59,392 bases of DNA, taken from assembly GCA_035495315.1 (NCBI GenBank), contig DATJGF010000064.1:1-59392 (forward strand), in the 5' to 3' direction. Made by a program: the position numbers and the translations under genes. Below are positions 8,617 through 16,867 of the stretch, in pieces. Within the stretch, counting starts at the first letter, position 1. Each line of letters starts with the position of its first letter. Below the pieces are notes generated by a model. It did not search any database. It was not told the origin of the DNA and saw only the letters and a program-made list of their open reading frames with translations. This DNA comes from DATJGF01 sp035495315 (GTDB lineage Bacteria; Verrucomicrobiota; Verrucomicrobiia; Limisphaerales; UBA8199).

Positions 8617-9993
8617 TTAGACCAAAACCGTCCGTCCTGGCACCGGCACCGGATAGCTGCCGTTGGCTTCCGGTTTGGTCGGCGGCTCCATTCCATCTTT
8701 GCAGTCCTCCGGTTTGGGCGGGTAATAAAATTCAGACTGATTGATCTGGTCCCAAGTCACTTCCTTGCCGGTGTAACAGGAGATCTGCCCCATGACGGTA
8801 ATCATGGTGCTGCGGGCCATGTAATTGCCGCAGTTAATGATATCGCACTTTCCGCGAATCGCGCCAAAAAGTTTATCATGTTCGATCTGGTAGGGATCAC
8901 ATTGTCCTTGCCATCGCCAGTTGGTTTCGCCCCAGACCCGGCACGCTTTGAGCGAGCATTTGCCCTTCGTGCCGAAGATCAGACTCGAGTCTTCATCATA
9001 ACAGCCGGTGGTGGTGCGGGTCAGCGCGTAAACGCGCACGCCATTTTCGAATTCGTAGACCAGGGAATGATGATCAAAAACATCACCATAAACCGGTTCG
9101 GTCATTGAAGAGCGGCCCGCCAAGCCATGACATTTCACAGGGACCTTGTTGCCCAAAACCCAACTCGAGCGGTCCAGGTTGTGCACCAAGGACTGAGGAA
9201 CATCGTCTCCCGAAAGCCAGCGAAAATGGTATTGAGTACTGCATTGCCATTCGAGCTCGGTCAATCCGGCTTTCCGCTCCGTGACACCGTAAGGGGAACG
9301 CAGGAAATTCTCCTCAATAGTCACCACATCACCAATGGCGCCGTCCTGGATGTGTTTCACCGTTTCGATGTATCCGGCGTGGAAGCGGCTGTGCAATCCA
9401 GAAACGATGCAGAGCTTTTTGTCTTTGGCCAGGTCGCACGCCTGTTGCATCAGCTTAATGCCCCGAGGATCGATGCCGTGCGGTTTCTCGACGAATACGT
9501 GTTTGCCAGCCTGGATGGCGGAAAACGCGTGCAGTGGATGGAATTTTGCCGCATTGGCAATCAACACGACGTCGGCCTCCGCGATCACGTGCTTGTAGCC
9601 GTCGAAGCCGGTAAAGCAGTGGTCGTCATCGACTGATACCTGGTCGCCTTTCGCGGCGCGGATTTCATCGCGTTTGGCATTAATCCGATCCCTGAAAATA
9701 TCGCACATAGCGACCAAGCGGGCGCCGGGATCAGCGGTCAGAGCCTGCGCCGCCGCGCCGGCGTTTCGACCGCCACAGCCGATCATGCCTACCTTAAGCA
9801 CATCACTTCCGGCGGCGTGAGCGGCGCGTTCGACGGTCAAGGCGCCCGCAGCAATAGCCACTGTGGTGGCGGCAGGTGGCGTTCTGTTTGCCTGGCATCC
9901 GACACCTAAAGCTGCGGCAGACGCGGCCGCAGAGGACGTTTTGAGAAAGTCGCGGCGTGTGATCGATTTGGCGGAAGAAGTTTCGTTGTTCAT
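8617..9993 (-). CDS. Tat-exported Gfo/Idh/MocA family oxidoreductase
   Basis: An NAD(P)-dependent sugar dehydrogenase family member of 458 residues. The N-terminus holds a twin-arginine signal (ITRRDFLKTSSAAA, residues 11-24) with a lipobox-like LGVGC, Cys at 33, so it may be a Tat-exported lipoprotein. The Rossmann motif is KVGMIGCGGRNAG (about 67-79) and the EKPHG motif carries the conserved lysine. An exported member is expected to carry its cofactor through export. It heads the group with ThuA and a TIM-barrel isomerase, a set that resembles trehalose ThuA/ThuB and 3-keto-glycoside pathways. The substrate is unknown. Confidence 0.92.
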   Translation of the reverse strand: MNNETSSAKSITRRDFLKTSSAAASAAALGVGCQANRTPPAATTVAIAAGALTVERAAHAAGSDVLKVGMIGCGGRNAGAAAQALTADPGARLVAMCDIFRDRINAKRDEIRAAKGDQVSVDDDHCFTGFDGYKHVIAEADVVLIANAAKFHPLHAFSAIQAGKHVFVEKPHGIDPRGIKLMQQACDLAKDKKLCIVSGLHSRFHAGYIETVKHIQDGAIGDVVTIEENFLRSPYGVTERKAGLTELEWQCSTQYHFRWLSGDDVPQSLVHNLDRSSWVLGNKVPVKCHGLAGRSSMTEPVYGDVFDHHSLVYEFENGVRVYALTRTTTGCYDEDSSLIFGTKGKCSLKACRVWGETNWRWQGQCDPYQIEHDKLFGAIRGKCDIINCGNYMARSTMITVMGQISCYTGKEVTWDQINQSEFYYPPKPEDCKDGMEPPTKPEANGSYPVPVPGRTVLV

Positions 9994-10159
9994 GGCTTCT
10001 CAGGCTTGAAGGTTAAGGTTAATCTGAATAGTTTGGCCCCCACTATTTTGCCTTTGGCTTTGTATTTTTTGGCGCGGGCCAGATAGTTTGTGGCGGCCCC
10101 CGCGGCTTTGAGGTCTGACGAGAAGCTGAGTAGCTATAGCGTTTTTAGAAAAAGTGTGC

Positions 10160-10212
10160 CTCCTCTCCCCTGTCCTCTCCTCCGGGGGATTCCGGCGGAG
10201 CAGAGGGAGACA
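10160..10212. repeat. degenerate C/T-rich hairpin
   Basis: A CCTCTCCCC tract followed by a G/A-rich GGCGGAGCAGAGGGAGA stretch can fold into an imperfect hairpin. It resembles the tract at 5905-5941. It lies in the 268-bp gap upstream of the Gfo/Idh/MocA gene, and nothing else convincing is visible in that gap. Confidence 0.35.
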
Positions 10213-10261
10213 CGATTCCTGTCGCACAAGTCGGCCACAGTTTAATTTGAACCGCTCTAGC

Positions 10262-11128
10262 CTATTCGGACTCAATCTCTAACTCCTTGAGTGCCCGACG
10301 CAACCAGTTGAGTGATTGCTCGATCATTGGCCCCCCCTGCCCTTCACATTCGACGCTGAGCGTGCCGCTATACCCGGAATCACGCAGAAGTGTCAGACAG
10401 CGACGGATGTTCTCGGCATTTACACCGTCCCCGAGGGCGCAATGGCTCACGGCGATTCCGGTTTGGCCGCCACGAACGGCCTTGGCCAACGATTCGGAAA
10501 CGTCCTTCACATGAACATGACTGGTTCGTTTTAAGAAACGCCGCAGAAAGCTGACCGGATCCTGGCCGGCGATAAACGTATTGCCCGTATCCATATTCAT
10601 GCGCAAAAACGGGCTGTCGCTGAAGGATTGCATCTCTGCCATCATCTCCGGGTTGGTAGTGAAGTAGCCGTGCGGCTCGATGTTGATAACAATGCCGTGC
10701 GCTTCGGCCACCGTGAGTATTTGCTGATAGCTCCGTTTCATGAGCGCCAGCGATTCCTTGTCCGATAAGCCCTCGGGCTGATGCAAACCATCGGTGGTGT
10801 CGACACAGGGGCAGCCTGTTTGAGCGGCCCAGGCTATCGACTTCATTACATAAGGCACACCGCGCAACGGACCCTCTTCACCGGATAATGGAAAGGCGGC
10901 ATCCACCTGGGAGAACCGCACACCGTATTTATCCATTTTGCGCCGAAGCAGGAGGGGGTCCTCATACAGCGCGACGTGAGGCTGGTAACCCAAGCCATGG
11001 ATCCAACTGACCCCGTCAATCAACCCACACTCGATGTAATGGACGCCATTGCGCTGTGCCCAGGCGAGGCATTTATCAAATGACCAATAGGCGGAATTGA
11101 AGGCGTCTGTGTGAAAGCCGATCTTCAT
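10262..11128 (-). CDS. sugar phosphate isomerase/epimerase-family TIM barrel
   Basis: A second xylose-isomerase-like TIM barrel, 288 residues and cytoplasmic. Metal-site residues are visible: Glu in IVINIEPHG, Asp in RMNMDTGNTF, His in SHVHVKD and Glu in LSVECEG. It is clearly distinct from the homologue at 6968-7795 and so probably acts on a different substrate. It lies upstream on the same strand as the Gfo/Idh/MocA gene, but a 268-bp gap with a hairpin separates them and it may be its own unit. It diverges from the UroD-family gene across 216 bp. The ATG at 11128 (MKIGFHTDAF) is the natural first strand. Confidence 0.88.
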   Translation of the reverse strand: MKIGFHTDAFNSAYWSFDKCLAWAQRNGVHYIECGLIDGVSWIHGLGYQPHVALYEDPLLLRRKMDKYGVRFSQVDAAFPLSGEEGPLRGVPYVMKSIAWAAQTGCPCVDTTDGLHQPEGLSDKESLALMKRSYQQILTVAEAHGIVINIEPHGYFTTNPEMMAEMQSFSDSPFLRMNMDTGNTFIAGQDPVSFLRRFLKRTSHVHVKDVSESLAKAVRGGQTGIAVSHCALGDGVNAENIRRCLTLLRDSGYSGTLSVECEGQGGPMIEQSLNWLRRALKELEIESE

Positions 11129-11191
11129 ACGAACTTTCCTTCGGATGGTTGCAGTCCACTGTGGCTTATACCCGCTGTTCGCAGAAAGTGT

Positions 11192-11215
11192 AAAGACTTT
11201 TTGCCGAAGGTCTTT
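11192..11215. other. short hairpin in a divergent intergenic region
   Basis: AAAGAC (11192-11197) pairs with GTCTTT (11210-11215), with further A-T pairs inside. It lies between the divergent isomerase and UroD-family genes. No T-run follows, so a regulatory role is more likely than termination, if it has any role. Confidence 0.3.
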
Positions 11216-11344
11216 GGATCAGCTAATTGACGAGAGGGCTTGGCTTTGGTCTTCTGATGTTGTGCGATCGGGCGCGCAACATGCCGTACGGTTTTTTATT
11301 GAGGCGCCGGCGCACGTGAATATTTAGAGCAACCACCAGAGACC

Positions 11345-12592
11345 ATGGCTGCAAAAGCTTTAACCTCGCGAGAGCGCGTTTTGGCCGCGCTCAATCATCA
11401 GGAACCCGATCGTATCCCGATTGACCTTTCGGGCCACCGCTCCTCGGGCATCGCGGCGATGGCCTATGCGCGTTTGCGTGATTATGTCGGTTTGCCAAAA
11501 AGGCCGATCCGCGTGTACGACCCGGTCCAGCAGTTGGCGATTGTCGATGAGGATGTGCTGCAGCAATTCCACGTAGATACGATCGAGCTCGGGCGTGCGT
11601 TCGCACTCGAAGATAAATACTGGACGGAATGGATTCTGCCGGATGGAACGCCCTGCCTGATGCCCACCTGGGCCAAACCGGATCGCGATCATGCAGATTG
11701 GGTACTGCGCTCAAAGCCGAACCGGCGGATCATCGCCCGAATGCCTGCCGGCGTTTGGTATTTTGAGCAGGTGAATTTTCCATTTCTGGAGCGAGAAGAC
11801 CTTTCACGCGTTGAAGCTGAATTGTCCGAATGCATGTGGTCGGCTGTCGCCTCGCCGCCGGGCCCGATCACGGCGGGACCGGATGGGGAAAGAATATTGA
11901 CAGAGGGGGCTCGCCAGCTGCGCCGGCAAACGGATCGCGCCATTATTGGACTGTTCGGCGGCAACCTGCTCGAGCTCGGACAATGGTTTTATCGCAACGA
12001 TAATTTCCTGATGCTGCTAGCCGGGGAACCCGAGCGCGCGCACAAATTTCTGGATAAGCTGATGGAAATTCACTTGCGCAACCTGGAGCGCTTTCTGCGG
12101 ACTGTAAGTGAGCACATCGATATCATTCTGTTTGGGGATGATCTCGGGATGCAATCAGGTCCGCAAGTCTCCCCGGCGATGTATCGCGAGTACTTCAAAC
12201 CCAGGGAGCGGACCATGTGGCAGATGGTGAAGCAGCGCGCGCCGCACTTGAAAATCCAACTGCACTGTTGCGGTGGCGTGCGCGAGCTGCTGCCAGACTT
12301 GATTGATGCCGGGCTTGACGCCATCAACCCTGTTCAAATCACTTGTCGCGGCATGGAGCCCGCAGGGCTCAAACGTGATTTTGGTAGCCGACTCACTTTT
12401 TGGGGTGGCGCCTGCGATACCCGCGAAGTGCTTATTAATGGAACACCGGCTCTGGTGCGCGACCACGTGCGCCGGCAAATCGAGATTTGGCGTCCAGGTG
12501 GCGGGTTCGTTTTCCAACAAGTGCACAATATCCTGGCCGATGTCCCGCCTGCAAATGTGGTCGCCATGTACGATGCGGCAACCTCAATGTAG
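11345..12592 (+). CDS. uroporphyrinogen decarboxylase-family (MtaA/CmuA-like) protein
   Basis: A UroD-fold protein of 415 residues. The opening SRERVLAALNHQEPDRIPID is the hallmark of the MtaA/CmuA-like branch, not of heme-pathway HemE. Candidate zinc ligands are present: His and Cys in LQLHCCGG and Cys in FWGGACDT. In characterised members this branch transfers methyl groups between corrinoids and coenzymes; in carbohydrate clusters the role is unknown. The stop codon at 12590-12592 lies inside a dispersed repeat (12588-12612), so the last few residues after VVAMYDAA probably differ from the ancestral protein. It may once have been cotranscribed with the microcompartment remnant that follows. 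Confidence 0.88.
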   Translation: MAAKALTSRERVLAALNHQEPDRIPIDLSGHRSSGIAAMAYARLRDYVGLPKRPIRVYDPVQQLAIVDEDVLQQFHVDTIELGRAFALEDKYWTEWILPDGTPCLMPTWAKPDRDHADWVLRSKPNRRIIARMPAGVWYFEQVNFPFLEREDLSRVEAELSECMWSAVASPPGPITAGPDGERILTEGARQLRRQTDRAIIGLFGGNLLELGQWFYRNDNFLMLLAGEPERAHKFLDKLMEIHLRNLERFLRTVSEHIDIILFGDDLGMQSGPQVSPAMYREYFKPRERTMWQMVKQRAPHLKIQLHCCGGVRELLPDLIDAGLDAINPVQITCRGMEPAGLKRDFGSRLTFWGGACDTREVLINGTPALVRDHVRRQIEIWRPGGGFVFQQVHNILADVPPANVVAMYDAATSM

Positions 12593-12612
12593 GAGACGAC
12601 GTGAGGAGACTC
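12588..12612 (+). repeat. dispersed repeat, solitary copy D
   Basis: A copy beginning TGTAGGAGACGACGT, continuing GAGGAGACTC. Its second to fourth bases form the context of the TAG stop of the UroD-family gene. It shares the following GATCA with the right end of the MITE-like element, so the homology extends a few bases past the core. It is 10 bp upstream of the truncated pduS-like gene. Confidence 0.75.
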
Positions 12613-12622
12613 CGATCAACGA

Positions 12623-13142
12623 ATGAGTACCCTCAAAAGTTTCAAGCCATTAAATAGACATGAGCCTGTGGCACAGGTTAAATGGGCTGGCGTCGTTGGT
12701 GCCGGGGGCGGCGATTTCCCCGCTCACGTGAAGCTTGCAAGCAAAGCCGACACCATTATCGCCAATGGCGCCGAATGTGAACCGTTACTCCATAAAGATG
12801 CCGTTTTGATGGAAGAAGAGGCTGTGGAACTGGTGCGCGGCATGTTGTTGGCCAAAGAGGCCGTCGGTGCTCGAGACGCGGTTATTGGAATCAAAGCGAA
12901 GAAGAAGCGCGCCGTCGAAACGGTTGAGCAAGCTTGCCAGGGCACGGCGGTTCGTGTTCACCTGCTGGGAGATTATTATCCCGCCGGCGATGAGTATGAC
13001 CTCGTGTACGAGGTAACCCAACGCCTTATCCCACCGGCCGGCATTCCGCTCCAGGTCGGAGCGGTCGTTAATAACATCGAAACATTCATCAATATCGCTG
13101 CGGCCGCCGAGAACAGGCCGGTGACACACAAGATGCTCACTC
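12623..13142 (+). pseudogene. truncated PduS-like (RnfC/SLBB family) flavoprotein, N-terminal part only
   Basis: PduS is a cobalamin reductase of propanediol microcompartments, related to RnfC. The first 173 residues match the N-terminal half of PduS: WAGVVGAGGGDFPAHVKLAS (nucleotide-binding glycine loop), ANGAECEPLL, GDYYPAGDEYDL and VVNNIETFINIA, ending at ENRPVTHKMLT. A full PduS is about 450 residues; the SLBB and 4Fe-4S parts are missing. The open frame continues to 13387, but those 81 residues are an out-of-frame reading of a microcompartment shell gene. It is best explained as a deletion remnant. The ATG at 12623 opens it, 10 bp after the dispersed repeat. Confidence 0.8.
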
Positions 13143-13361
13143 GCAGCCGACGCGGTGGCCAAAGCGGCCAGTGTAACTCTTCTGGAAGTTCGTCTGGCGA
13201 TGGCGCTTGGCGGGAAAGCGTTCTGCACGCTTACGGGAGACGTCGCATCGGTGCAAACTGCCGTCGCGGCAGGACGGAAAGTGATCGCGGATGCGGGAGT
13301 ATTGGTCAACGCCGTAGTGATCTCGAGACCCCACCCCGATGTCTATCGCGAAGTCGTTTGA
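13143..13361 (+). pseudogene. C-terminal fragment of a BMC-domain shell protein (PduT-like)
   Basis: In the third frame, 72 residues read AADAVAKAASVTLLEV, then MALGGKAFCTLTGDV and VVISRPHPDVYREVV, ending at TGA 13359-13361. GGK, the GDV strand and the (I/V)xRPH motif match the C-terminal BMC domain of the trimeric shell protein PduT. The start of the domain and the entire first BMC domain are absent. It is joined to the pduS fragment out of frame, so no intact product is expected. A GTG at 13155 could start a 68-residue peptide, but this is unlikely to form a shell tile alone. Confidence 0.75.
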
Positions 13362-13406
13362 AGCCGGGAATCAGCACAGGTTCATAAGCGATTAGGAATA
13401 ACTGCT

Positions 13407-14672
13407 ATGAAGCGCCAAAATGTCCAACACGCCTATCAGGCGGCTATGGAGCGTTATGCCGAACTTGATGTGCGCACCGATGAAGCCTTGGAGCAACTTG
13501 GCCGAATTTCAATTTCTATCCATTGTTGGCAGGGCGACGATGTTGGGGGCTTTGAGCACGTCGGCCAAACTCTCGGTGGCGGTTTAGTCGCAACCGGCAA
13601 CTATCCTGGAAAGGCTCGGACTCCCGAGGAACTCCGGAGCGACTTCGAGAAGGCGCTCTCCGTCATTCCGGGAAAGCACCGGTTTAATCTCCACTCCAGT
13701 TATACGCCCGTGAACAGTAAAAATGTCGACCGCGATGGACTGACCGCCGATCATTTCAAAGACTGGATCACCTGGGCCAAGTCCATCAAGATTGGCCTGG
13801 ACTTCAATCAAACCTATTTTTCCCACCCAAAAGTTGTTGGAGGGCTGACTCTGACGAGTCCCGACAAAGCGATCCGCGATTTTTGGATCGAGCATGGCAT
13901 GCGCTGCCGCGAAATTGGAGCTGCTATTGGCAGAGCTTTAGGAACGAGCTGCCTCACCAATCTGTGGATTCCCGATGGCATGAAGGATACGCCAGCAGAT
14001 CGCAAAGCTCCACGCGAACGATTGCTTGAATCCCTCGATGCCATTTTTAAGAAGAAGATCGACAGGACATTTAACGTGGACTCGGTCGAACCCAAGTTGT
14101 TTGGCATTGGCGCCGAGAGCTACACCCCCGGGTCCCACGAGTTCTACATCGGCTACGCCGTCAGCCGTCAAGTCCTGCTGACGCTCGATGCGGGGCATTA
14201 CCATCCGACGGAAAGCATCGCCGACAAGATCTCATCCCTGTTGATGTATTTGCCGGAGATCGCATTACACGTCAGCCGCGGCGTTCGTTGGGACAGCGAC
14301 CATGTCGTCACCCTCACTGACGACTTGCAATCGATCGCGCAGGAAATTGTTTGGGGGCAATTTCTGGGACGAGTCCGCATTGGTCTGGATTACTTCGATG
14401 CGAGCATCAATCGAGTAGCGGCCTGGGTCATCGGCGCTCGCAATCTCCTCAAGGCGCTCCTCATCGCACTTCTGGCTCCGGTCAATAGGCTGAAGCAAAT
14501 GGAACTCGATGGGGACTACACCGCTCGACTCGCCCTGATGGAAGAAGCCAAGACGCTGCCCTTCGGCGCCGTGTGGGATTATCACTGCGAAAAGCTGGGT
14601 GTTCCCATTGCTGAAAGCTGGTTAACCGAGATCAAAGAGCACGAACGCAGCGTCCTTTCCAAACGACGCTAA
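13407..14672 (+). CDS. rhaA: L-rhamnose isomerase
   Basis: Converts L-rhamnose to L-rhamnulose, the first step of the phosphorylating pathway. The 421-residue length equals that of characterised RhaA (about 419). Family landmarks: ISISIHCWQGDDVGGFE near residue 33, KHRFNLHSSY, GLDFNQTYFSHP with metal ligands, LLTLDAGHYHPTE, and VRWDSDHVV. It appears intact. It follows the pduS/pduT remnant by 45 bp and precedes rhaT. Neither rhamnulokinase nor the aldolase is present in the window, so those steps must be encoded elsewhere or replaced. No Shine-Dalgarno site precedes the ATG. Confidence 0.95.
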   Translation: MKRQNVQHAYQAAMERYAELDVRTDEALEQLGRISISIHCWQGDDVGGFEHVGQTLGGGLVATGNYPGKARTPEELRSDFEKALSVIPGKHRFNLHSSYTPVNSKNVDRDGLTADHFKDWITWAKSIKIGLDFNQTYFSHPKVVGGLTLTSPDKAIRDFWIEHGMRCREIGAAIGRALGTSCLTNLWIPDGMKDTPADRKAPRERLLESLDAIFKKKIDRTFNVDSVEPKLFGIGAESYTPGSHEFYIGYAVSRQVLLTLDAGHYHPTESIADKISSLLMYLPEIALHVSRGVRWDSDHVVTLTDDLQSIAQEIVWGQFLGRVRIGLDYFDASINRVAAWVIGARNLLKALLIALLAPVNRLKQMELDGDYTARLALMEEAKTLPFGAVWDYHCEKLGVPIAESWLTEIKEHERSVLSKRR

Positions 14673-14780
14673 AGTGATGCGCCAATCCAGAGCCAAAATT
14701 GCAACTTTGAAATCTTCAACCTCCAATTCCCAATCAATGCATTCCGCGTACGGACTTTGGTCCGGAGTCGTACCAGTTCC

Positions 14781-15917
14781 ATGACGCCGAACCCATTCCT
14801 CGGCGTCTTACTCCACTGGCTGGGCGGTCTTGCAGCCGGTAGTTTTTACGTTCCTTACAAACGTGTTAAAAACTGGTCCTGGGAAGTTTACTGGCTTGTC
14901 GGCGGGTTCTTCTCGTGGATTATTGCCCCGTGGGTGCTGGCGCTGGTGCTGACCAGTGATTTGTTTAGCGTTTTGAAGCAACAATCGGTCAGCACATTGT
15001 GGTGGACGTACTTCTTCGGTGCCCTGTGGGGCATTGGCGGCTTAACGTTCGGCTTATCGATGCGCTACCTGGGGATGTCCCTGGGGATGGGCGTTGCCCT
15101 CGGTTACTGTGCCGCTTTCGGGACGCTCGTTCCACCCATCGCCAAAAGCCTCTTTCCATCTATTCCCGTGTTGTCCGGTTTCGGCGAGATCATTCGATCG
15201 GCGCCAGGTCAGATTACCCTTGGCGGGGTCGGGGTCTGCCTGTTGGGAATTTCAATTGCTGCCATGGCTGGCCTTGCCAAAGAAAGAGAGCTTCCAACAA
15301 CCGAAAAGCAGAAAGCCATCGAAGAATTCAATTTCGGCAAAGGAATGATTGTGGCGACGTTCGCCGGGATTATGAGTTCGTGCATGTCATTCGCGCTGGC
15401 AGCGGGTAATCCGATCGGCGAGGCATCACGGAACGCGGGCACCACCGCGATCTGGTCTGGGCTCCCGAAATTGGTGGTCGTGCTGCTGGGCGGCTTTACG
15501 GCCAACTTTATCTGGTGCTTGATCCTCAATCTTAGAAATGGGACAGGCTATGAATACTTCAGCACCGAAAACCGCAACGCCGGGATTTCGAGCGGAACCG
15601 ATCGCGAGGGCAGTGTTAAAACGAGTCAAGTTCCCCTGCTCGAGAATTACCTCTTTTCGGCTCTGGCGGGCACGACCTGGTATCTCCAATTCTTTTTCTA
15701 CACGATGGGTGAGACCAAAATGGGTAAGTTCGGCTTTGCCAGTTGGACGTTGCACATGGCCAGCATCATCATTTTCAGCACTTTGTGGGGTTGGATGCTC
15801 CACGAATGGAAAGGGTCCAGCAAGAAAGCGCACGGGCTTATCGCGGCGGGAATTGCCACCTTGATCGGCTCGACCATCATCATCGGTTTTGGGACCTGGT
15901 TGAAGTCTCGGTCCTGA
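14781..15917 (+). CDS. rhaT: L-rhamnose-proton symporter
   Basis: Inner-membrane L-rhamnose/H+ symporter of the RhaT family, about 378 residues with roughly ten hydrophobic helices. The N-terminus NPFLGVLLHWLGGLAAGSFY, then YVPYKRVKNWSWEVYWLVGG and the GLSMRYLGMSLGMGVALGYC helix, are diagnostic. The ATG at 14781 (MTPNPFLG) matches the family; the open frame from a TTG at 14757 is not needed. It forms a likely unit with rhaA, separated by 108 bp. Confidence 0.95.
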   Translation: MTPNPFLGVLLHWLGGLAAGSFYVPYKRVKNWSWEVYWLVGGFFSWIIAPWVLALVLTSDLFSVLKQQSVSTLWWTYFFGALWGIGGLTFGLSMRYLGMSLGMGVALGYCAAFGTLVPPIAKSLFPSIPVLSGFGEIIRSAPGQITLGGVGVCLLGISIAAMAGLAKERELPTTEKQKAIEEFNFGKGMIVATFAGIMSSCMSFALAAGNPIGEASRNAGTTAIWSGLPKLVVVLLGGFTANFIWCLILNLRNGTGYEYFSTENRNAGISSGTDREGSVKTSQVPLLENYLFSALAGTTWYLQFFFYTMGETKMGKFGFASWTLHMASIIIFSTLWGWMLHEWKGSSKKAHGLIAAGIATLIGSTIIIGFGTWLKSRS

Positions 15918-15959
15918 AAAAAGAGGACTGCCAGACCCGACAACGTCTTGCTGCAGGTC

Positions 15960-16184
15960 TTACCGGCCCAGGAAAATCGTGTCGTCGGCGGATAACCGGG
16001 AGAATATTCCGACCGCTGCCCCGAAATCTTGTTCGCGCTTTACCCAAAGCTCAGGGTAGGAGGGAATTTCAGAACCATCCTTGCCCGCTGCGCGGTGGAG
16101 CTCGCAAGCGATCCCCATGCGGACGAGTTTCTTTCTCGCCAACTCGAGCCTTTCCACGTCTGAGCCACAACACAGCAGTCGCAT
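15960..16184 (-). CDS. small DUF2007-like protein
   Basis: A 74-residue protein, MRLLCCGSDVERLELARKKL, then a motif ELWVKREQDFGAAVGIFSRL. The pattern of an N-terminal strand-helix and a late ELWV followed by an acidic helix recalls DUF2007 putative signal-transducing proteins. It lies convergent to rhaT in an otherwise gene-poor 400-bp stretch. The ATG at 16184 is chosen over the upstream in-frame start. Coding status is probable but unproven. Confidence 0.55.
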   Translation of the reverse strand: MRLLCCGSDVERLELARKKLVRMGIACELHRAAGKDGSEIPSYPELWVKREQDFGAAVGIFSRLSADDTIFLGR

Positions 16185-16315
16185 ATCTATGACAATGATA
16201 TTGTCCCCATTTCTGAACATCCGCAATACGGGGAAGCCATGGAACGCAATCCCGGGGATTTACCGGGGGTTAATTGTTGGTTGAAAAGCAGCGTCGCAGA
16301 AGCCATTCTGTCGCA

Positions 16316-16864
16316 ATGCAATCAGTGTTTACAGGACCGGTCTATGTGGTACGGGACAATATCGATACGGATCAGATCATCCCGGCTCAATATTTGACTT
16401 TGGTTCCTACCATCCCCGAGGAGTATGAGAAGCTCGGGGCCTATGCCATGTGCGGCCTGCCGGATTCGCTTTACCCCACCCGATATGTCGAGGAGGGCCA
16501 ACTCGACAGCCAATACTCCATAATCATTGCTGGCCGCAATTTTGGCTGCGGCAGCTCGCGGGAGCACGCCCCGATCGCGCTCGGCTCAGCCGGCTGTCAC
16601 ATCGTGCTGGCGGAGAGCTTTGCGCGGATCTTTTTCCGGAATTGCGTCGCTACTGGCGAATTGTATCCGTGCGAATCCATTACTCGTTTGTGCGATACGT
16701 TGAAAACGGGGGAGGTGATCACCGTCGATTTGGACGCTTGCACGATTCGCCAGGAAGCGACAGGCAAGACCTACACCTTCAAATCGCTCGGCGATGTGCG
16801 GCCGGTCGTCGACGCCGGTGGGTTGTTCAACTACGCACGCCAGACTGGCATGATTGCTAAATAG
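16316..16864 (+). CDS. leuD: 3-isopropylmalate dehydratase small subunit-like protein
   Basis: A swivel-domain subunit of the aconitase superfamily, 182 residues. Motifs: GPVYVVRDNIDTDQIIPAQY at the N-terminus and GRNFGCGSSREHAPIAL for substrate binding. The large 4Fe-4S subunit (LeuC or a homoaconitase-like partner) is not adjacent, which is unusual because the two are normally neighbours. It could therefore serve leucine synthesis with a distant leuC, or another dehydratase. The ATG at 16316 is the natural start. It is 3 bp before the disulfide reductase gene, implying cotranscription. Confidence 0.88.
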   Translation: MQSVFTGPVYVVRDNIDTDQIIPAQYLTLVPTIPEEYEKLGAYAMCGLPDSLYPTRYVEEGQLDSQYSIIIAGRNFGCGSSREHAPIALGSAGCHIVLAESFARIFFRNCVATGELYPCESITRLCDTLKTGEVITVDLDACTIRQEATGKTYTFKSLGDVRPVVDAGGLFNYARQTGMIAK

Positions 16865-16867
16865 CTG

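Noticed and set aside
10000..10275. 91-codon minus-strand open frame upstream of the Gfo/Idh gene
   Set aside because: It reads through a C/T-rich hairpin repeat and has an arginine-rich, low-complexity product with no conservation signal.
13143..13387. C-terminal 81 residues of the open frame from 12623 as a real protein tail
   Set aside because: The alternative frame gives a clear BMC domain, whereas this frame is Arg/Ser-rich without homology.
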